Shown here piece by piece: positions 41,945 to 54,517 of a DNA stretch of 64,000 bases. The notes under the pieces were generated by a model, which was not told the origin of the DNA, did not search any database, and saw only the letters and a program-made list of their open reading frames with translations. Within the stretch, counting starts at the first letter, position 1. Each line of letters begins with the position of its first letter. This DNA comes from Craterostigma plantagineum (lineage: Eukaryota > Streptophyta > Magnoliopsida > Lamiales > Linderniaceae), in NCBI GenBank assembly GCA_027422505.1, contig JAPQWV010001606.1:16001-80000 (forward strand). Direction: 5' to 3'. The position numbers were made by a program, and so were the translations under genes.

Positions 41945-43015
41945 GTTAATGTTTGGTAATGATCGTTAACGCGAGATATATCTGCGAAATGAAACACTTT
42001 AGTTTTGAAAGAAATGTAGTCAAGTTTGAGTAATTTCTAGTGTTGAGTCTAAGTAGGTCTTAGTGAATTCTGTCGATATATAAGAGTTTGATGAATCTAG
42101 TGTACTGCTCGAGGATGGAACAATTGGTGTTAAGTGAGATTGAGAATTTTGTTCTACTCAATATGAGTGCTTGATCGACTCTAGTATGATATGAAGATAA
42201 GCTCAACGATTAGTCCTAAGTATTGAGAGTCGGGCAATCGAAAGTAAGTTTAGATTTGAAGATTCGGGCGAAAGTGTGAATTGGGCGAAAGAGTTTTGAA
42301 ATTGTTAGTTTCGATCAAAAGATGGAAATCGATTTTGATTTGAATAAATAGTTTCGATCGAAAGATGGAATACGATTTTGATTTGAATAAACAGTTTCGA
42401 TCGTCTGATATTGAAATTGACTAAGTGGAGAATAAAGTTTCGAGCGAAACAGTTAGAACATTGGACTTTCGCCGAGATGTGTATCGATCGAAAATGTGAA
42501 ATTGTGCACTGTAGCGTTCGAGATGTGTATCGATCGAACCTGTGAGATTGTGCACTGTAGCGTTTCGGGCGAAAAAGATTGGCCTTTCGCCGAGAATTGT
42601 ATCGATCGAACCCTGTGAAATTGGTGGAAAATTCGTCGAAACTCAAATCGATTAACTTTCAGGCGAAACAATTGGACTTTCGCCGAGAAACCTTTCGAGC
42701 GAAACTGTAAAAAAAAGCAAAAAAATTCCCGAAATTAAAATTGATTGAATCTCATCACAGTGAGTTTCGGTCGAAACCTTCAAACTCAATGGTCCTGTTC
42801 AATTCGTTGCTTGACTGGAATCGACGTGAAAGAACCTAAATATACTCAATATCAGTTTTCTAATGTCCTAGGAGTAAAGAATCACTGAAAAGCGATTTGA
42901 AAACATCTAAAAACAGTGAAAAAACAGAGAATGAGTTTTCAAGCAAAAATCTTCGTCAAATCACGTCGAAATCGAGCAAAACTGGATTCAAATGGAAGAT
43001 ATTGATCCGCGTTAG
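41945..43015 (-). repeat. B leader with TTTCGATCGAAA / TTTCGGGCGAAA array
   Basis: Untranslated leader. Between 42240 and 42720 the words TTTCGATCGAAA, TTTCGGGCGAAA, TTTCGAGCGAAAC, CTTTCGCCGAGA and GCACTGTAGCGTT recur every 20-40 bp. Minus frames at 42671-42305 are by-products of the array. Confidence 0.75.
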
Positions 43016-43027
43016 GCTCTGATACCA
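43016..43027 (-). other. B primer binding site (initiator-Met tRNA)
   Basis: TGGTATCAGAGC on the minus strand, 2 bp inside the 5' LTR. Confidence 0.93.
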
Positions 43028-43029
43028 CT

Positions 43030-43344
43030 TGTTGGCCCTTATATTACCAAACAAGGATCAAAAGAAGGGTTTGAATGTATTAAACGTGAAGAACACCTTG
43101 AGTGTGTGTGTTAGTGTGTGTTTTCTTAATCTTACGTGCAAGGTGGCTTACCTTTCAATTCTTTTGATAAAACCCTAATTAGGGTAATTTGGGCTTTATA
43201 TACCACAATTGTTTGGTATATTAAAGCCCAATACAAAACTATGACTTAATATCATAAGTCACCGCAAACTACTACAACCCACTAAATAAAACATATTAAC
43301 CAAAGATTACACAAATCAAAGGATGCTACAAAATATTCCTAACA
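43030..43344 (-). repeat. B 5' LTR
   Basis: 315 bp. On the minus strand it begins TGTTAGGAATATTTTGTAGC, with a TATA-like TATATAAAG at 43202-43194. It is followed on the plus side by the AAGGG duplication. Confidence 0.94.
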
Positions 43345-44255
43345 AAGGGGCTATGCTATATTTTACACGAATGCGACTCAAACAATCGTGTAATTACAGG
43401 AGACGCCTATTCTGCACGACTGGTATGCAGTCGTTAAACGAAAATCACGCTATCGACAACTGCAGTACAGTAGTGCAGAAACCTTTTCAGTCACATGGTT
43501 TCAGTAGTGCAATTTATCAGCCATTAAATCCCACAAGCCAAGGTTTTCAGCCCTACGATTTCAGTACTATCAGCGGTGTGTTTTGAGTTGCAGTGTAACA
43601 TAATCCACCATGGGTAATTGAAACTTACAGTCCAACGATTCCACGGCATCACACATCGATTGGGTACAGTGTAATAAGAGGCTATGCTATTATTAGCACG
43701 AATGCGAATCAAACAGTCTCGTAATTACAGCATGCGACCTATTCCACATGACCGTTACACAGTTGTGTAAAAGAAAAGTACGGTCAACTGTAGTGCAGCA
43801 GTGCATAAATAATTTACCAAAAATTCCCGATTTTAACGAACAATGTACGTTAGCTAGCTTACTTAATACTATAATTCGTACGAATCATGTAATAGTTCTA
43901 ATATTAATTATTTGGAAGCCTACGCATCACAATATTTTGCACGACTGTGAATCAAAGAGTCATGTAATTACAGGATACGGCCTATTCTGCACGACTGTTT
44001 ATCATCGCTGGAAAGATAATTATCCCAGAGGTATCATTAACGTAAGGCATAGAGGGTGAGGTCATAAGCGTCTATACCGTAAAATTGATTTTCAACGGAA
44101 TGAAAAAGACATATATGGTATAAACGTAATCACATGATATGACCTTAATCGAAGTGCATCCATTTGTTTCATACACCGTGGGGTGCTGAGAAGAGATATA
44201 TTTTACATCCTAGGTGAGGTATAATTGGAGATACCGTTGTTTCTGGTACATTGGA
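43345..44255. repeat. Diverged direct repeats (right block, split from 29692-30575 by B)
   Basis: No gene. A unit of about 300 bp is repeated with divergence: GATTGGGT-CAGTGTAATAAG, GGCTATGCTAT, CACGAATGCGA-TCAAAC, GTAATTACAG and CCTATTC-CA-GAC. Copies begin at 30554 (interrupted by B, continuing at 43345), at 43659 and in part at 43935. The TTTTAACGA...AATCATGTAAT segment at 43832 is the same as in 30345-30540. The block ends at the TTGGA target site of C3. Confidence 0.65.
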
Positions 44256-44606
44256 TGTAGAATACTATTTGTAATTGTGCTTGATTTCATTAGTTGTCCT
44301 TGTAATTAGGGGCGTTTTGTATAGTAGTCCTTAGATTATGACTAGATTGATATTTATACCAAGTTTGTTTGGTATAAATACTTGTAAATCAATTGAGCTG
44401 AATAGAGAAAGTTTTTAGAATTGATCCGAAAGGCTTGCAATTCGATTTATAGAGAGAGAAACAACAGTAACTTTCTCACTCTACTCGAATTCTCTCTCTT
44501 GTTCTTCATTTGAGTTTTTCGATCGAATTCAATTGCTTATCTAAACGATCGAATTACTATGAATTCTAGCCTAGGATCATAGCGTTGTTAATTGTGGGAC
44601 CTAACA
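44256..44606 (+). repeat. C3 5' LTR
   Basis: TGTAGAATACTAT...GACCTAACA, 351 bp, with TATA-like TATAAATA at 44373-44380. Confidence 0.95.
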
Positions 44607-44608
44607 AT

Positions 44609-44620
44609 TGGTATCAGAGC
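44609..44620 (+). other. C3 primer binding site (initiator-Met tRNA)
   Basis: TGGTATCAGAGC, 2 bp after the LTR. Confidence 0.95.
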
Positions 44621-45689
44621 AGATTCGTTCTGTTTTGGATCGAAAAATTGTTAGAATTGGATCGAAAATTTAATTATGTTCACTGTTCATCGAAGAACAG
44701 TTTGGCGCGAAATCTGTTTTCGATCCAATAGCTTAATTCTGTGCTTAATTGACTTGAATTTGGTGTTTCTGTGCTTGTTTAAGTGATAGATCATCATTGC
44801 GATAAGTTCTGTAGCGTTTTAAACGTCGATTTCTAGGATTGAATTGCCTCTGCGTGTTACTGTGTGCGAAGACATGAAGAACATGTTCTGATTTTGATCA
44901 AATTCGATATATTTTACTTCATAACGTGTTTAATTGCTTGTTCGTGCGTGATTAGAACTTAATTGCGAGCATTTGCCTAAAATTTCACTATCTGATTCTT
45001 TGTTTTTGCTCGAATTAGTGTTAATCGTATTCTGTTAATTTTTCTCGATTGCTCAAATTTTTCTCGCTAAGTTTTGCGATCGGATTAGTTTCTCGATCGA
45101 TAAACTTAGCGCGAGAATTTTTCTCGGTCAGAATACGAAGTCAGCGCTAGAATCGTCATCAGTAGAAACGATTTTAGTTAAAGAAAATTTCTCGAGCATT
45201 ATACAGCGAAAAACTTTTTCGAGGAAGACTTATTTTGACTTTGCATGCGTAAAAAACTTTCACTCGAAAAACTTTTTTAGTCAAACCTTTTAACGTTTGA
45301 CCAGGCGAAAATCATTTATACGCGAGAAACATTTCTAGTCAACAGATTTATTTTGACTTGTCGAGAAACTTACTAACGTACTGTTTCTTTACGATCGAAA
45401 TAAATTCACGATCAAGAAATTTTCTCGACCGAATGATTTTGAGCAATTTATCTCGCTCGCAAAATATCTCGCTGACAAAATTTCTCGCACGAGAACAGTA
45501 CCTAGTACACTCTATCTTAACGGAATTAATTTCGATCAAACTTTAAAGATTGAATCGAAAATAATTGTCGATCTAATTTTCGAATCAAACGCTACTAACG
45601 AATTTCTTCACTTGTGAAGCACAACATCATCTTCAACCTTCAAAACAATTAACGAAGATTCTTCAACAAACTCGACTACAATACAAACA
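44621..45689 (+). repeat. C3 leader with TTTCTCG / CGATCGAAA array
   Basis: Untranslated leader. Words TTTTTCTCG, TTTCTCGATCG, GCGAGAAA and CGATCGAAAT recur from 45030 to 45560. It aligns with the C1 leader. Small frames at 45348-45546 are by-products. Confidence 0.75.
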
Positions 45690-46266
45690 TGGATGCTTAC
45701 TCACTCGGAAATGACAACCGTCCGCCGATCTTGCAAAGAGGCGAATACACAGTTTGGAGAAGCCGCTTTCTGAATACACAGTTCTAGGTCCATGTACCCG
45801 AGGACGAAACAGCTACTCCAGCAATTCCAGCTTCTAGGCAACTAAAGGAGCCTAGAGAATACTCTCTGGAGGAAAGAGCTCGAGCTAAGGCTGATGTAGT
45901 AGCCATGAATACCCTTATGCAGGGCATCCCCAACGATATATACAGACAAATCGACAGCCTTACATCTGCCAAAGGGATGTGGGATGAACTGCATAGGATG
46001 ATGCAAAGAACGGAAGTTGGCATAATGGCCAAGAAGGCGAACATTCTCACCGCTTACGACTCATTCAAAGCAAAGCTGGAGAAGAGTCTAAACGAGATCT
46101 ACCAACGATACCTCACTCTTCTCAATGAGATGAGGAAGATAAAAATAATAAGACAAACATGGAGACAAACATAAGATTTCTATCTTCTCTGCCCACGGAA
46201 TGGAAGAAAATATCCACTCAAATACGACAAAACAAAGATATAGAGGAGTTGGATTTCCAGAGGTCT
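45690..46266 (+). pseudogene. C3 gag, truncated
   Basis: ATG at 45690 (MDAYSLGNDNRPPILQRGEY). A TAG at about 45786 interrupts, then the frame 45905-46174 carries NDIYRQIDSLTSAKGMWDEL and YDSFKAKLEKSLNEIYQRYL, the copia Gag domain. Sequence equivalent to the zinc knuckle, coiled coil and basic tail of A and B is absent: the reading passes within about 90 bp to the post-protease region of pol. An internal deletion of some 2 kb is inferred. Confidence 0.85.
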
Positions 46267-47375
46267 GACCATCAAAGATGTCTCGTACGTCGAAGGCCTC
46301 CGCCATAACTTGTTCAGTATAGGCCAATTCTGTGACAAAGGCTTCCAAGTGGTCTTCCATGCTGACCGGTGCAGAATTTTGGATAGTCAGGACACAGAAC
46401 TCCTTCAAGGACGTCGGAGATCCAATCTTTACACGATCAACCTGACGTCTGTGCGACCCTCGACAGCTGTATGCCTCATTTCTCAGACGAATTTACAGAG
46501 GAACAGCTTATGGCATCAACGAATGTCTCATCTGAATATGAAAGCTCTCCAACGTCTTTCTACGAAAAAGTTGGTTCACGGTCTTCCAAACTATACAACT
46601 ACCAAGGGAGCATCACTGTTCGGCATGTCAATTAGGAAAAATGAAGCGAGCATCTCGTCACATCAAGCAAATCTCGTCTACTTCTCAACTATTGGAACGA
46701 ATTCACATGGATCTCTGTGGTCCGATGCAGACACAGAGTATCAATAGAAGAAAGTATGTCCTAGTAATTGTGGATGACTATTCTCGCTACACGTGGACTA
46801 AGTTCCTCCGAACGAAAGATGAGACCGGTGACTTGATTATCAATTTGTGAACACAACTCAAAATCTGCTGCAACAGACTATTCAAGTCGTTCGAGCAGAC
46901 AACGGCACTGAGTTCAAGAACAGTCACCTCAATGAATTTTATCAGAAACGTGCAATAAGTCAACAATTTTCAGCCGCCAAAACACCTCAACAAAATGGGG
47001 TCGTTGAAAGGAAAAATCGAACACTAATGGAAGCCGCTCGTACGATGCTATCCAATCGAAACTTCCACACTTTCTATGGGCTGAAGCAGTCAATACCGCT
47101 TGTTTTACTCAAAACAGGACGGTGGTTCATAAACGGTTCAACAAGACTCCGTACGGGATTGTGAATAATAGGGTGCCCAACATCTCTTTCCTTAAAGTCT
47201 TCAGGTGCAAGTGCTTTGTGGCGAACGACCGAGAGCAACGTGCAAAGTTCGCCCTAAAGCATTCGAAGCTACATTTGTCGGGTATTCTTCAACATCAAAA
47301 GCGTACCGAGTATACATCAAGACCAACCGAACTATTAAGGAAAGCTATAATGTCACTTTCCACGAAGTGGCAGAG
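46267..47375 (+). pseudogene. C3 Pol, integrase
   Basis: Begins without protease at LTIKDVSYVEGLRHNLFSIG. The zinc finger LWHQRMSHLN is near 46510. After a frame change, HMDLCGPM is near 46700, RADNGTEF near 46895 and NGVVERKNRT near 46995, so all three catalytic residues are present. The GYSSTSKAYRVYIK block is near 47280. Frame changes near 46600, 46850, 47080 and 47240. Confidence 0.88.
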
Positions 47376-47711
47376 ATGGTTCCTGCTCAATTCAGTTCAG
47401 GACCCGTGCCTAACCCGATGGTTCCTGCTCAATTCAATGCAGGACCCGTGCCTAACCCGATGGCTCCTGCACACCTCAGTTCAGGACCCGTGCCTAACCC
47501 GATGATTCCTGCACACCTCAGTTCAGGACCCGTGCCTAACCCGATGGTTCCTGCACACCTCAGTTCAGGACCCGTGCCTAACCCGATGGTTCCTACACAC
47601 TTAAGTTCAGGACCCGTGCCTAACCCGATGGTTCCTGCACACTTCAGTTCAGGACCCGTGCCTAACCCGATGGCTTCTGGTCAATTCAGTCCAGGACCCG
47701 TGCCTAACCCG
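47376..47711 (+). repeat. C3 42-bp tandem repeat, eight copies, in the integrase-RT linker
   Basis: Eight consecutive 42-bp units encode MVPAQFSSGPVPNP and variants (MAPAHLSSGPVPNP and others), followed by a partial unit. The frame is kept throughout and most changes between units are at a few codons (Q/H, F/L, V/I/A). Relatives A and B have non-repetitive Pro/Thr-rich linkers at this position. Confidence 0.95.
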
Positions 47712-48960
47712 ATGGCTTCTGAAGACAACATTTCAGAACCCGTAATCACTGGTGTGTTGGCACAAAACCAACAGAAGATGGCAACAACTTCAGGATCAGT
47801 GTCAGACGAAGCAACGAGACTTGCAATAGACGACTTGGATTCTCTCTTCTAACCGGTATATCAGTCATACACGCCTGATTATGAACCGAACGAGACCGAC
47901 ATACCAAGTTCATCTCACACCTCTACCCCACCCGATTCAGAATTGCCACAGAACACGAAGAACCTACAGTGGTCATCGAGGAAGTATCATCTGAGACGAT
48001 CAATCCAAGTGCAGTATTGGAACTTCCTCAGACAAATGATCAATCTGAGACTATAGGCAATCTTGATCCACTGATGGCTGACGCATCGACTTCAGCCTTG
48101 CCTCATGAGCGCAAGTGGACGAGAGTCACTCGGTTGATCAGATAATTGGCGATTCTTCGGTTGGTGTGAGGACACGTCGTCATCATAGTCTTTTCAGTTG
48201 CTTCCTGAGCCAAAACGAGCCTACCAAAGTACCAGACGCACTTCGAGACCCGGATTGGACAATTGCAATGCAAGAGGAAATCAATCAATTCGAACGTCTT
48301 CAAGTGTGGACCTTGGTACCCCGTCCACATGGGAAAACAGTTGTCGGAACTAAATGGGTTTTCAAGAATAAGAAAAATGAAGATGGTGAAGTGATCAGGA
48401 ACAAAGCAAGGCTAGTTGCTAAGGGATACAATCAACAGGAAGGCATCGACTACGACGAGACTTATGCACCTGTTGCTCGTATCGAAGCTATCCGCCTCCT
48501 GCTGGCTTATGCAGCTCACAAAGACTTCAAAGTCTATCAGATGGATGTTAAAACAGCCTTTCTCAACGGCGTGTTAAAAGAAGAAGTCTACGTCGCTCAG
48601 CCGGAAGGTTTCGTTGATCAAGAACATCCCGATCATGTCTATCGCTTGGACAAAGCTCTCTATGGACTAAAACTAGCCCCTCGTGCTTGGTACGATGTCC
48701 TGAGTGATTTCCTCGTGAAGTCTGGATTCATACGAGGAATGATAGACACAACCCTCTTCATTAAATGGCACGACAAAGATCTGATGGTCGTCCAAGTATA
48801 CGTCGACGACATCATCTTCGGATCAACAAATCCTCGGCTCTGCAAGAAGTTTGGAGATCTCATGAAGAGCAAATTCGAGATGAGTCACATGGGAGAGATG
48901 CAGTTTTTCTTAGGCCTTCAAGTCAGGCAGCTCAATGATGGAATTTTCAGCAGTTAGACA
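47712..48960 (+). pseudogene. C3 Pol, linker end and reverse transcriptase
   Basis: The frame to 47852 ends the repeat linker. RT in 48115-48957: [20 protein letters not shown] near 48250, [10 protein letters not shown] near 48350, [20 protein letters not shown] near 48410, [12 protein letters not shown] near 48535 and [10 protein letters not shown] near 48800. A TAG at 48955 falls where relatives read INQSKYI or ISQSKYI (Gln codon to stop). The catalytic residues are intact. Confidence 0.92.
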
Positions 48961-49732
48961 AAATACATCAAGGATATTCTGAAGAAATTTCATCAGACCA
49001 GAGCAAGCCTCTCAGCACTCCTATGTCACCAAGCTGCAAGTTGGATGCCGATCCCTCTGGCAAGTCGGTCGACATCACACTGTATCGCAGTATCATTGGA
49101 TCTCTTCTCTACCTTACTTCGAGCCGGCCGGACATCATGTTTGCCACGTGCTTGTGTGCCCGTTTTCAAGCCGATCCCAAAGAATCCCATATGCTCGCGG
49201 TCAAAAGAATTCTACGCCACCTTAAGGGCACCTCTACCCTTGGCCTATGGTATCCAAAAGGTACGAATTTTGAAATTATCGGCTACACTGACGCTGACTA
49301 TGCAGGTTGCCGAATGGATAGGAAAAGCACGTCCGGTGGCGCTCAATTTTTAGGCGAAAAGTTGGTTTGCTGGTCATAAAAAAAGTAGAACTGTGTGTCA
49401 ACTTCGACGGCCGAAGCAGAATACGTAGCTGCTGCCAGCTGTTGCTCACAGATGCTGTGGATGCAGACACAGCTTCGCGACAATGGGTACAATCTGAATA
49501 ATATACCCATATATAGTGATAGTCAGAGTGCAATCGCCATTACTTGCAATTCTGTTCATCATTCACGCACACAACACATAGACATTAGATATCATTTTAT
49601 CAAAGATCACGTACGATAGAGATGTACTTTGTGAACACGGAGTTTCAACTAGCCGATATTTTCACCAAGGCATTGGATGAGAAACGATTTCAATTCCTTG
49701 TCGGAAAATTAGGCATGTTGAATCTTCCGTAA
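48961..49732 (+). pseudogene. C3 Pol, RT end and RNase H
   Basis: 49023-49379 carries LYLTSSRPDIMFATCLCARF and TDADYAGCRMDRKSTSGG. A TAA after LVCWS, where relatives read SWSSRKQ, stops it at 49379. 49395-49619 continues with STAEAEYVAAASCC and YSDSQSAIAI. A further break near 49615 precedes LADIFTKALDE and the final TAA at 49732. All RNase H acidic residues are visible. Confidence 0.9.
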
Positions 49733-51779
49733 TATGTGCATTACCTGATCTTCTGTGCTATCACATGCTCTATTCTATGTGTTTTCTATGTTATTTATTC
49801 TTATCTTGCGTGATAAAAATAAATAAAAATAAAATATTAATAATATAATTCTATATATAATATAAAGGGGTATGACGAAATCATTTAGGATGCTTTGATC
49901 TAAAGTTACTTAGAATTTTACCACGACATGCGATCGATCTAATTGCTTAATTTTGCCAATCTAGAGTCGCGTTCTTGTGTCTAAATGTCATTAGGTTGCT
50001 CCACTAGACACAAAGCCACTATAAATGTGAGGATTCGAGCCTTGTTCTATTTCCCTTTCTTTGGATCTATTTCTCGAGTGAGTCACACATCAATTGCTTG
50101 TCTTAACTAGTGATACTTGGCTTCATACTCATCTTGCGTTAGATCTTTAGGAAAATGATAAGGAAGTTTAGGATATTCCTCATTCGGCCTTATATAAATT
50201 TCCCCACATTAGCCCTTAGTCATCCACTTTGAGCCTTCTCCGATGTCCTTTTCTTCATTTGAAACCCGTTCTCAGCCTTCAACCGAACTCTATACTCTTC
50301 GAATGGTTGTTCAAACGAGAAAATGAGGGGAGATAACGAAAGAAAAAGTAAGATGATGACAAGGCATTGCTCAACGCGCAACAAACGGACAAAAGGAACC
50401 GACCTTCCGACTACCTTGTAGAAAGTGGCATGGATCCTGCTGTGAACTTCTCCATCGATAATCTCGTACGCTCGTCAGAACGGCTGGAAGAGGAGCACCA
50501 CGAAGTGAACCTCTCCAACGATAATCCGGTCTTATATCGGGAAACGAGAAGAGGAGTGCAGCCTCAGGTACGAATTCCATAACCGAGAACGTCTCCATAT
50601 TGATAATCTCTGAAACCTCTATAGGGATTAAGAGAAGAGGAGCTCAGTATCGGCCCGAGAACCAATAAGAAGAACCTCGCCTACGATAATCTTCTAGAGC
50701 CTCATGGAGAAGCGGGGCTTCAGCTTGAGGATAACATAAAAAGGGATAGTTCTTAAAATAAAAAGAGGGAGAAAAGTTTGAAAAGAAGAAAGACGCCGAA
50801 AAAAAAAAGGAGACGGACGTAGGATTGGAAGACGGTGAAGAGATAAGCTCATTTTCCTTTAAATTCCTTCCGTTCTAAGTCCTAGCCAATTATAACCCTT
50901 ACAACCCTTTGATTCCACATAGACGGTCTCTCGCTTAGGTGAAATGATTAAAATAGTCTCGATCACAGGTAAATTGACATAAAATTGCTTGTGTTGACTT
51001 GAGTGATAAAAATATAAAAATCCCAAGATAGCTAATTGAGAGCAAGAGCGAACCTGGTGAGAGTTGTCGAAAGTTGATGACATGACTTGACGACATGTTC
51101 TTCTTTCAAATGTCTCGTAAAATTTTAGGCGTGACGATTAATCGAAGCAAAATAATCTGACCCCATCCCATAAAAAAAATTCGCACATTTTGACATGAAA
51201 TGTTATGTTTCATAAGCATTGAATTGAATAAATGCGAATTTATTTAGTATATCGCACATTCTAAATGCAATTTTAGATTGCATTGGTGCTGAATTGTTTA
51301 AATGCGATGAATTTATCATTGCTTCTACCCTCACACAATATTTTAAAGTACATGTTCTTGGGGACCATGTATACATGCTTACTTGGTCAATTTGTGTGCT
51401 CGTGACTTAAATTGATTTTATATGCTTGCATAATTAATCAATTCGTGTGCATCATTTGGGGGGGAGCAAGTACAAGACTTGTAGCTTAGCTCCAAATATT
51501 TTTGACGTTTTTCTCTGGGTATTTCAGATCATTCAAAATTAAGGAGCAAGACGTCGACACTACAAAGAAGGGAGCAGACCAATTATTTCAAAGATAAAAA
51601 TGCCATAAATAATTGTTGATTAACTCCATCATTACTAACGCTTATCTCTGAGTGGTACAGATTTTTAAATTTCTGCCAGGGGAGCTAGACGTTACTACAC
51701 GGAAAATACAGGGAGTTAATTGCATTTATTTTAATTACTAAGGGGGAGTCTTACAAAAGGTTTTATTTGAAATAGGGGT
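49733..51779 (+). other. C3 post-pol region with degenerate tandem repeat and polypurine tracts
   Basis: No convincing gene. 50395-50720 holds three to four degenerate units of about 80-100 bp built on GAAGAGGAGC, GAACCTCTCC and CGATAATC; the short frames crossing it (50367-50598) follow the repeat. Tracts GGGGGGGAGC (51458-51467) and AAGGGGGAGTC (51740-51750) are the equivalents of the Sirevirus post-pol polypurine cluster. Confidence 0.6.
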
Positions 51780-52631
51780 CAATCTGTAAATTTTAGAAGT
51801 ACTTACTATCGAGAAACTAGATAGAAGACTTAATTCACGATCATAAGTTTCTCGATCGTAAACAGTGTTGGGAACAATTTTGATTGGCCGCGATAATTTG
51901 CAATCGAAAATAGCAATTTTCGATTTCAAAAATTTCTCGAACGGAAATAGTAATGGGCCTGATCCATTTAATCGCAAAACGTCCAATCGCAAACCCAGAA
52001 TTGAATTAATGCTAGTTAATAAAAGTTAACTTTTGTCAGTCAAAAAACTTTTTCTCACGCAAAACCTAATCGATAGAAAAAATTCTCTCTCGCAAAACTT
52101 TCTCAGACGATACACAATCCTTCAAAAATCTTTCAATTTTTCACTTCAAAAGAAATTCGATTCGGTGAACGATTGCGAATGTTATAACTTGATTTGCATT
52201 TCCATTCTGTAGTTTTCCGATTATTTAGTTAAGATATTTCGACTGAAACTTCAAAAACCATTTAAACGTATACTGTTTCACTAAATCTAGGCATGCTTCT
52301 TGGATTTTTTAAGTTACATGCCTGTTATTTAGACAGATTCGAGGTTTTTGATGAAACAGATAGCGTAAATCGTTGGAAAATTTCCATCTGTGATGATAAA
52401 ATGAGTTTCGATGAAACTGGGTATTTTGAAGTTTTGAAGCTGTCGAAGAACTTTGTCGATCGCAACTAGACTTAATTGAACTGAGAACCTATTTGTGTCG
52501 ATTTAGTTTTCGATCGGAAAATTTGACTTAGTCATCACGATAAAAGATTTTAACCGTTACATTTACCATCGAGAAATCCAATTATAATTTTCAGCGAGCG
52601 AAAAACTTATGCACTGACTAGGCAATTTAAG
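51780..52631 (+). repeat. C3 second motif array (TTTCTCGATCG, AATCGCAAA)
   Basis: No gene. TTTCTCGATCG, CGATCGCAA, AATCGAAAAT, TTTCTCGAACGG and CTCTCGCAAAAC words recur from 51800 to 52600, echoing the leader array of this element. Confidence 0.7.
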
Positions 52632-54517
52632 ATGCAAATTTTATTGAAGAGAGAGTACTCCAAGCACTCGAGGCATTCCGAAGAGATACCGGGAAAGACC
52701 TGCCTCAGAAGGCCCTTCGTCACGAACCAACGCCACACCCCCATAACCCACACCCACCGACCCTCTAGCCACTTCTTCAATCCTCATCAACCCATACACA
52801 ATCCCAATCACCAAGCTCCGTGATATTCTCCTAGCCCGTTTGATAGGCCTGTCCATCCGATCGCTTCAAGAAGAATCCCTCTATCGGCGATTGGTGGATC
52901 ATCCTGAGCCACCGACCGACACCTGCCGCGGCCAAAGCTCCCACTCACGGTGCAGACATGATGATCCTGACGATCAGGACACTCATGAGGGGAGAAGAGG
53001 CCGAGGACATCTACAAGTGGCCAATGACAAGGCTCGGGCGCTACACAGACAAGCGCTGGAGCTGGTGAAACCCAAACAACCCAAACACAAACCCACCATA
53101 CCCAAACACAAACCACCCACCAAACACAAACCACCCAAACCGCCCACACCATGCACCGCATCGCCCACATCGACCCACCAACCTTTCACCTCAAGACGCC
53201 TCCGTCCACCCCACTGATCTACTTAAGCCCCTTGCTTCCGGAAGAAGAAGCAAGTGCTGCGATGCTTGTAGCTCTAGCAGCTACCCAAGCCACTCCCTCT
53301 ATCGCTCTAGACCAACCGGGACCCTCAGGACATGGCGTCAATCCACACGAGGCCCTAGACAAGTACATCTTCGAAGGCCAGTGGATGACCCATTCCATGC
53401 CCGGGGAGCATCAAAGACAACGGTTTCACGACGTCCAGTGCTTTCTACAACAAGCGTCCATTGATCTCGTAGTCATAGAAGACGACGAGCTTCATGAAGA
53501 TGAAGACTACGAGCGAGTTATCCCAAGACTACCAGAGTTAATAGCTCAACAGGCGGTTCCCTCTCCAAGGCTAACGCCAGGGATCGTCCGGATCGACACG
53601 CAATGGAAAACATTCAAATTGAAATTCCCTTCCTCGAAGAAGTTCGTGAGAATATTCTGAGGTCTCCGGACAGAGTGAAGAAGCCGAACGAGTTCGAGCT
53701 CATAGGGATCTCTCATTGGGACCAGCAGAAGAGGATGACCTACCTCTGGATGCCGACCAAACTAGGACCTAACGTTAGGCTGGGGATGACTAAGACACAA
53801 GCCAAGAGCCATTATAAGAGTCTCTCCCCAATAAGCCAACTACTCACCGTCTACTGTGCCAAAGGAGGACTTCCAACACCTCACTACATCATCGAACGAG
53901 TGGACAGGACCCGAGAGGAAACTGAGCGAGAGCGACCTGCCGTACCTCCCAGCCGATGAAGTGTACCGATCAACTATACGCGGAAAAGTACAAAGGTCCT
54001 CAGGGCTTAATCAAGACAGAAGGCCTCGAAGGGCTCTACCGATTCATGTTGCGCCAGGTCAAGTACTATGCCGCACACGACCTTCAGATGGCTCTAGAGA
54101 GCAATATGGAGAAGGTCAACATGACCGCTCCACTCAACAAAGAACCTGAGATCGAAGGGCTTCCAACAATCACGTGCACATCAGCTCAGTCCTAGGCATC
54201 ACCTACCACAATCCAATAGCAAAGAAGAATAGGTTGATACTGAAGACTGAGATTCATAAGTTTTGCGATGGGACGCTCAAGGTCATCAGGAAAAAATCGA
54301 GCAGAGGTTGGAAGAAATCAACAGAGACACTATGCTGAGGATCCACAGGTTCGTGAGAGAACAGTCGCTCCTAATGGAATTGCTTGAAGATATCGAGGAG
54401 CGACTGGAGCATAGGATCACTCTTAGGAACTACGAGCATGCGCTGGGCTTGCACGGATCATATTACGCCCGACAAGGACAAACGGCGCGGAGACGCAATC
54501 AAGCACAGAGGGGGTGA
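52632..54517 (+). pseudogene. C3 downstream ORF, linker and C-terminal domain
   Basis: 52840-53217 includes the acidic stretch (DDPDDQDTHEGRRG) and a Lys/Pro/Thr/Gln-rich linker. 53151-53660 carries ALDKYIFEGQWM and DDELHEDEDYERVIPRLPEL. 53603-53959 carries IPFLEEVRENILRSPD. 53956-54195 carries RFMLRQVKYYAAHDLQMALE and KVNMTAPLN. 54263-54517 ends with EERLEHRITLRNYEHALGLH. These match A and B in order. The N-terminal domain seen in A and B is missing. Each frame starts a few bases before or overlaps the last, with at least four breaks. It ends 1-2 bp before the 3' LTR. Confidence 0.72.

Larger units (their letters stand above)
30576..43344 (-). mobile_element. B: Sirevirus (12.8 kb)
   Basis: LTRs 30576-30884 (3') and 43030-43344 (5') are flanked by a perfect AAGGG duplication (30571-30575 and 43345-43349). 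Reading on the minus strand it has the same order as A: primer site, motif array, gag, pol, polypurine cluster, second motif array, downstream ORF, polypurine tract. By eye the LTRs differ at about six positions plus a small indel, so it is older than A but younger than D. Many frameshifts. Confidence 0.95.

Noticed and set aside
47376..47711. Regular 42-bp repeats that could suggest a CRISPR array
   Set aside because: The units abut without unique spacers, keep one reading frame and lie in a plant retrotransposon pol gene.
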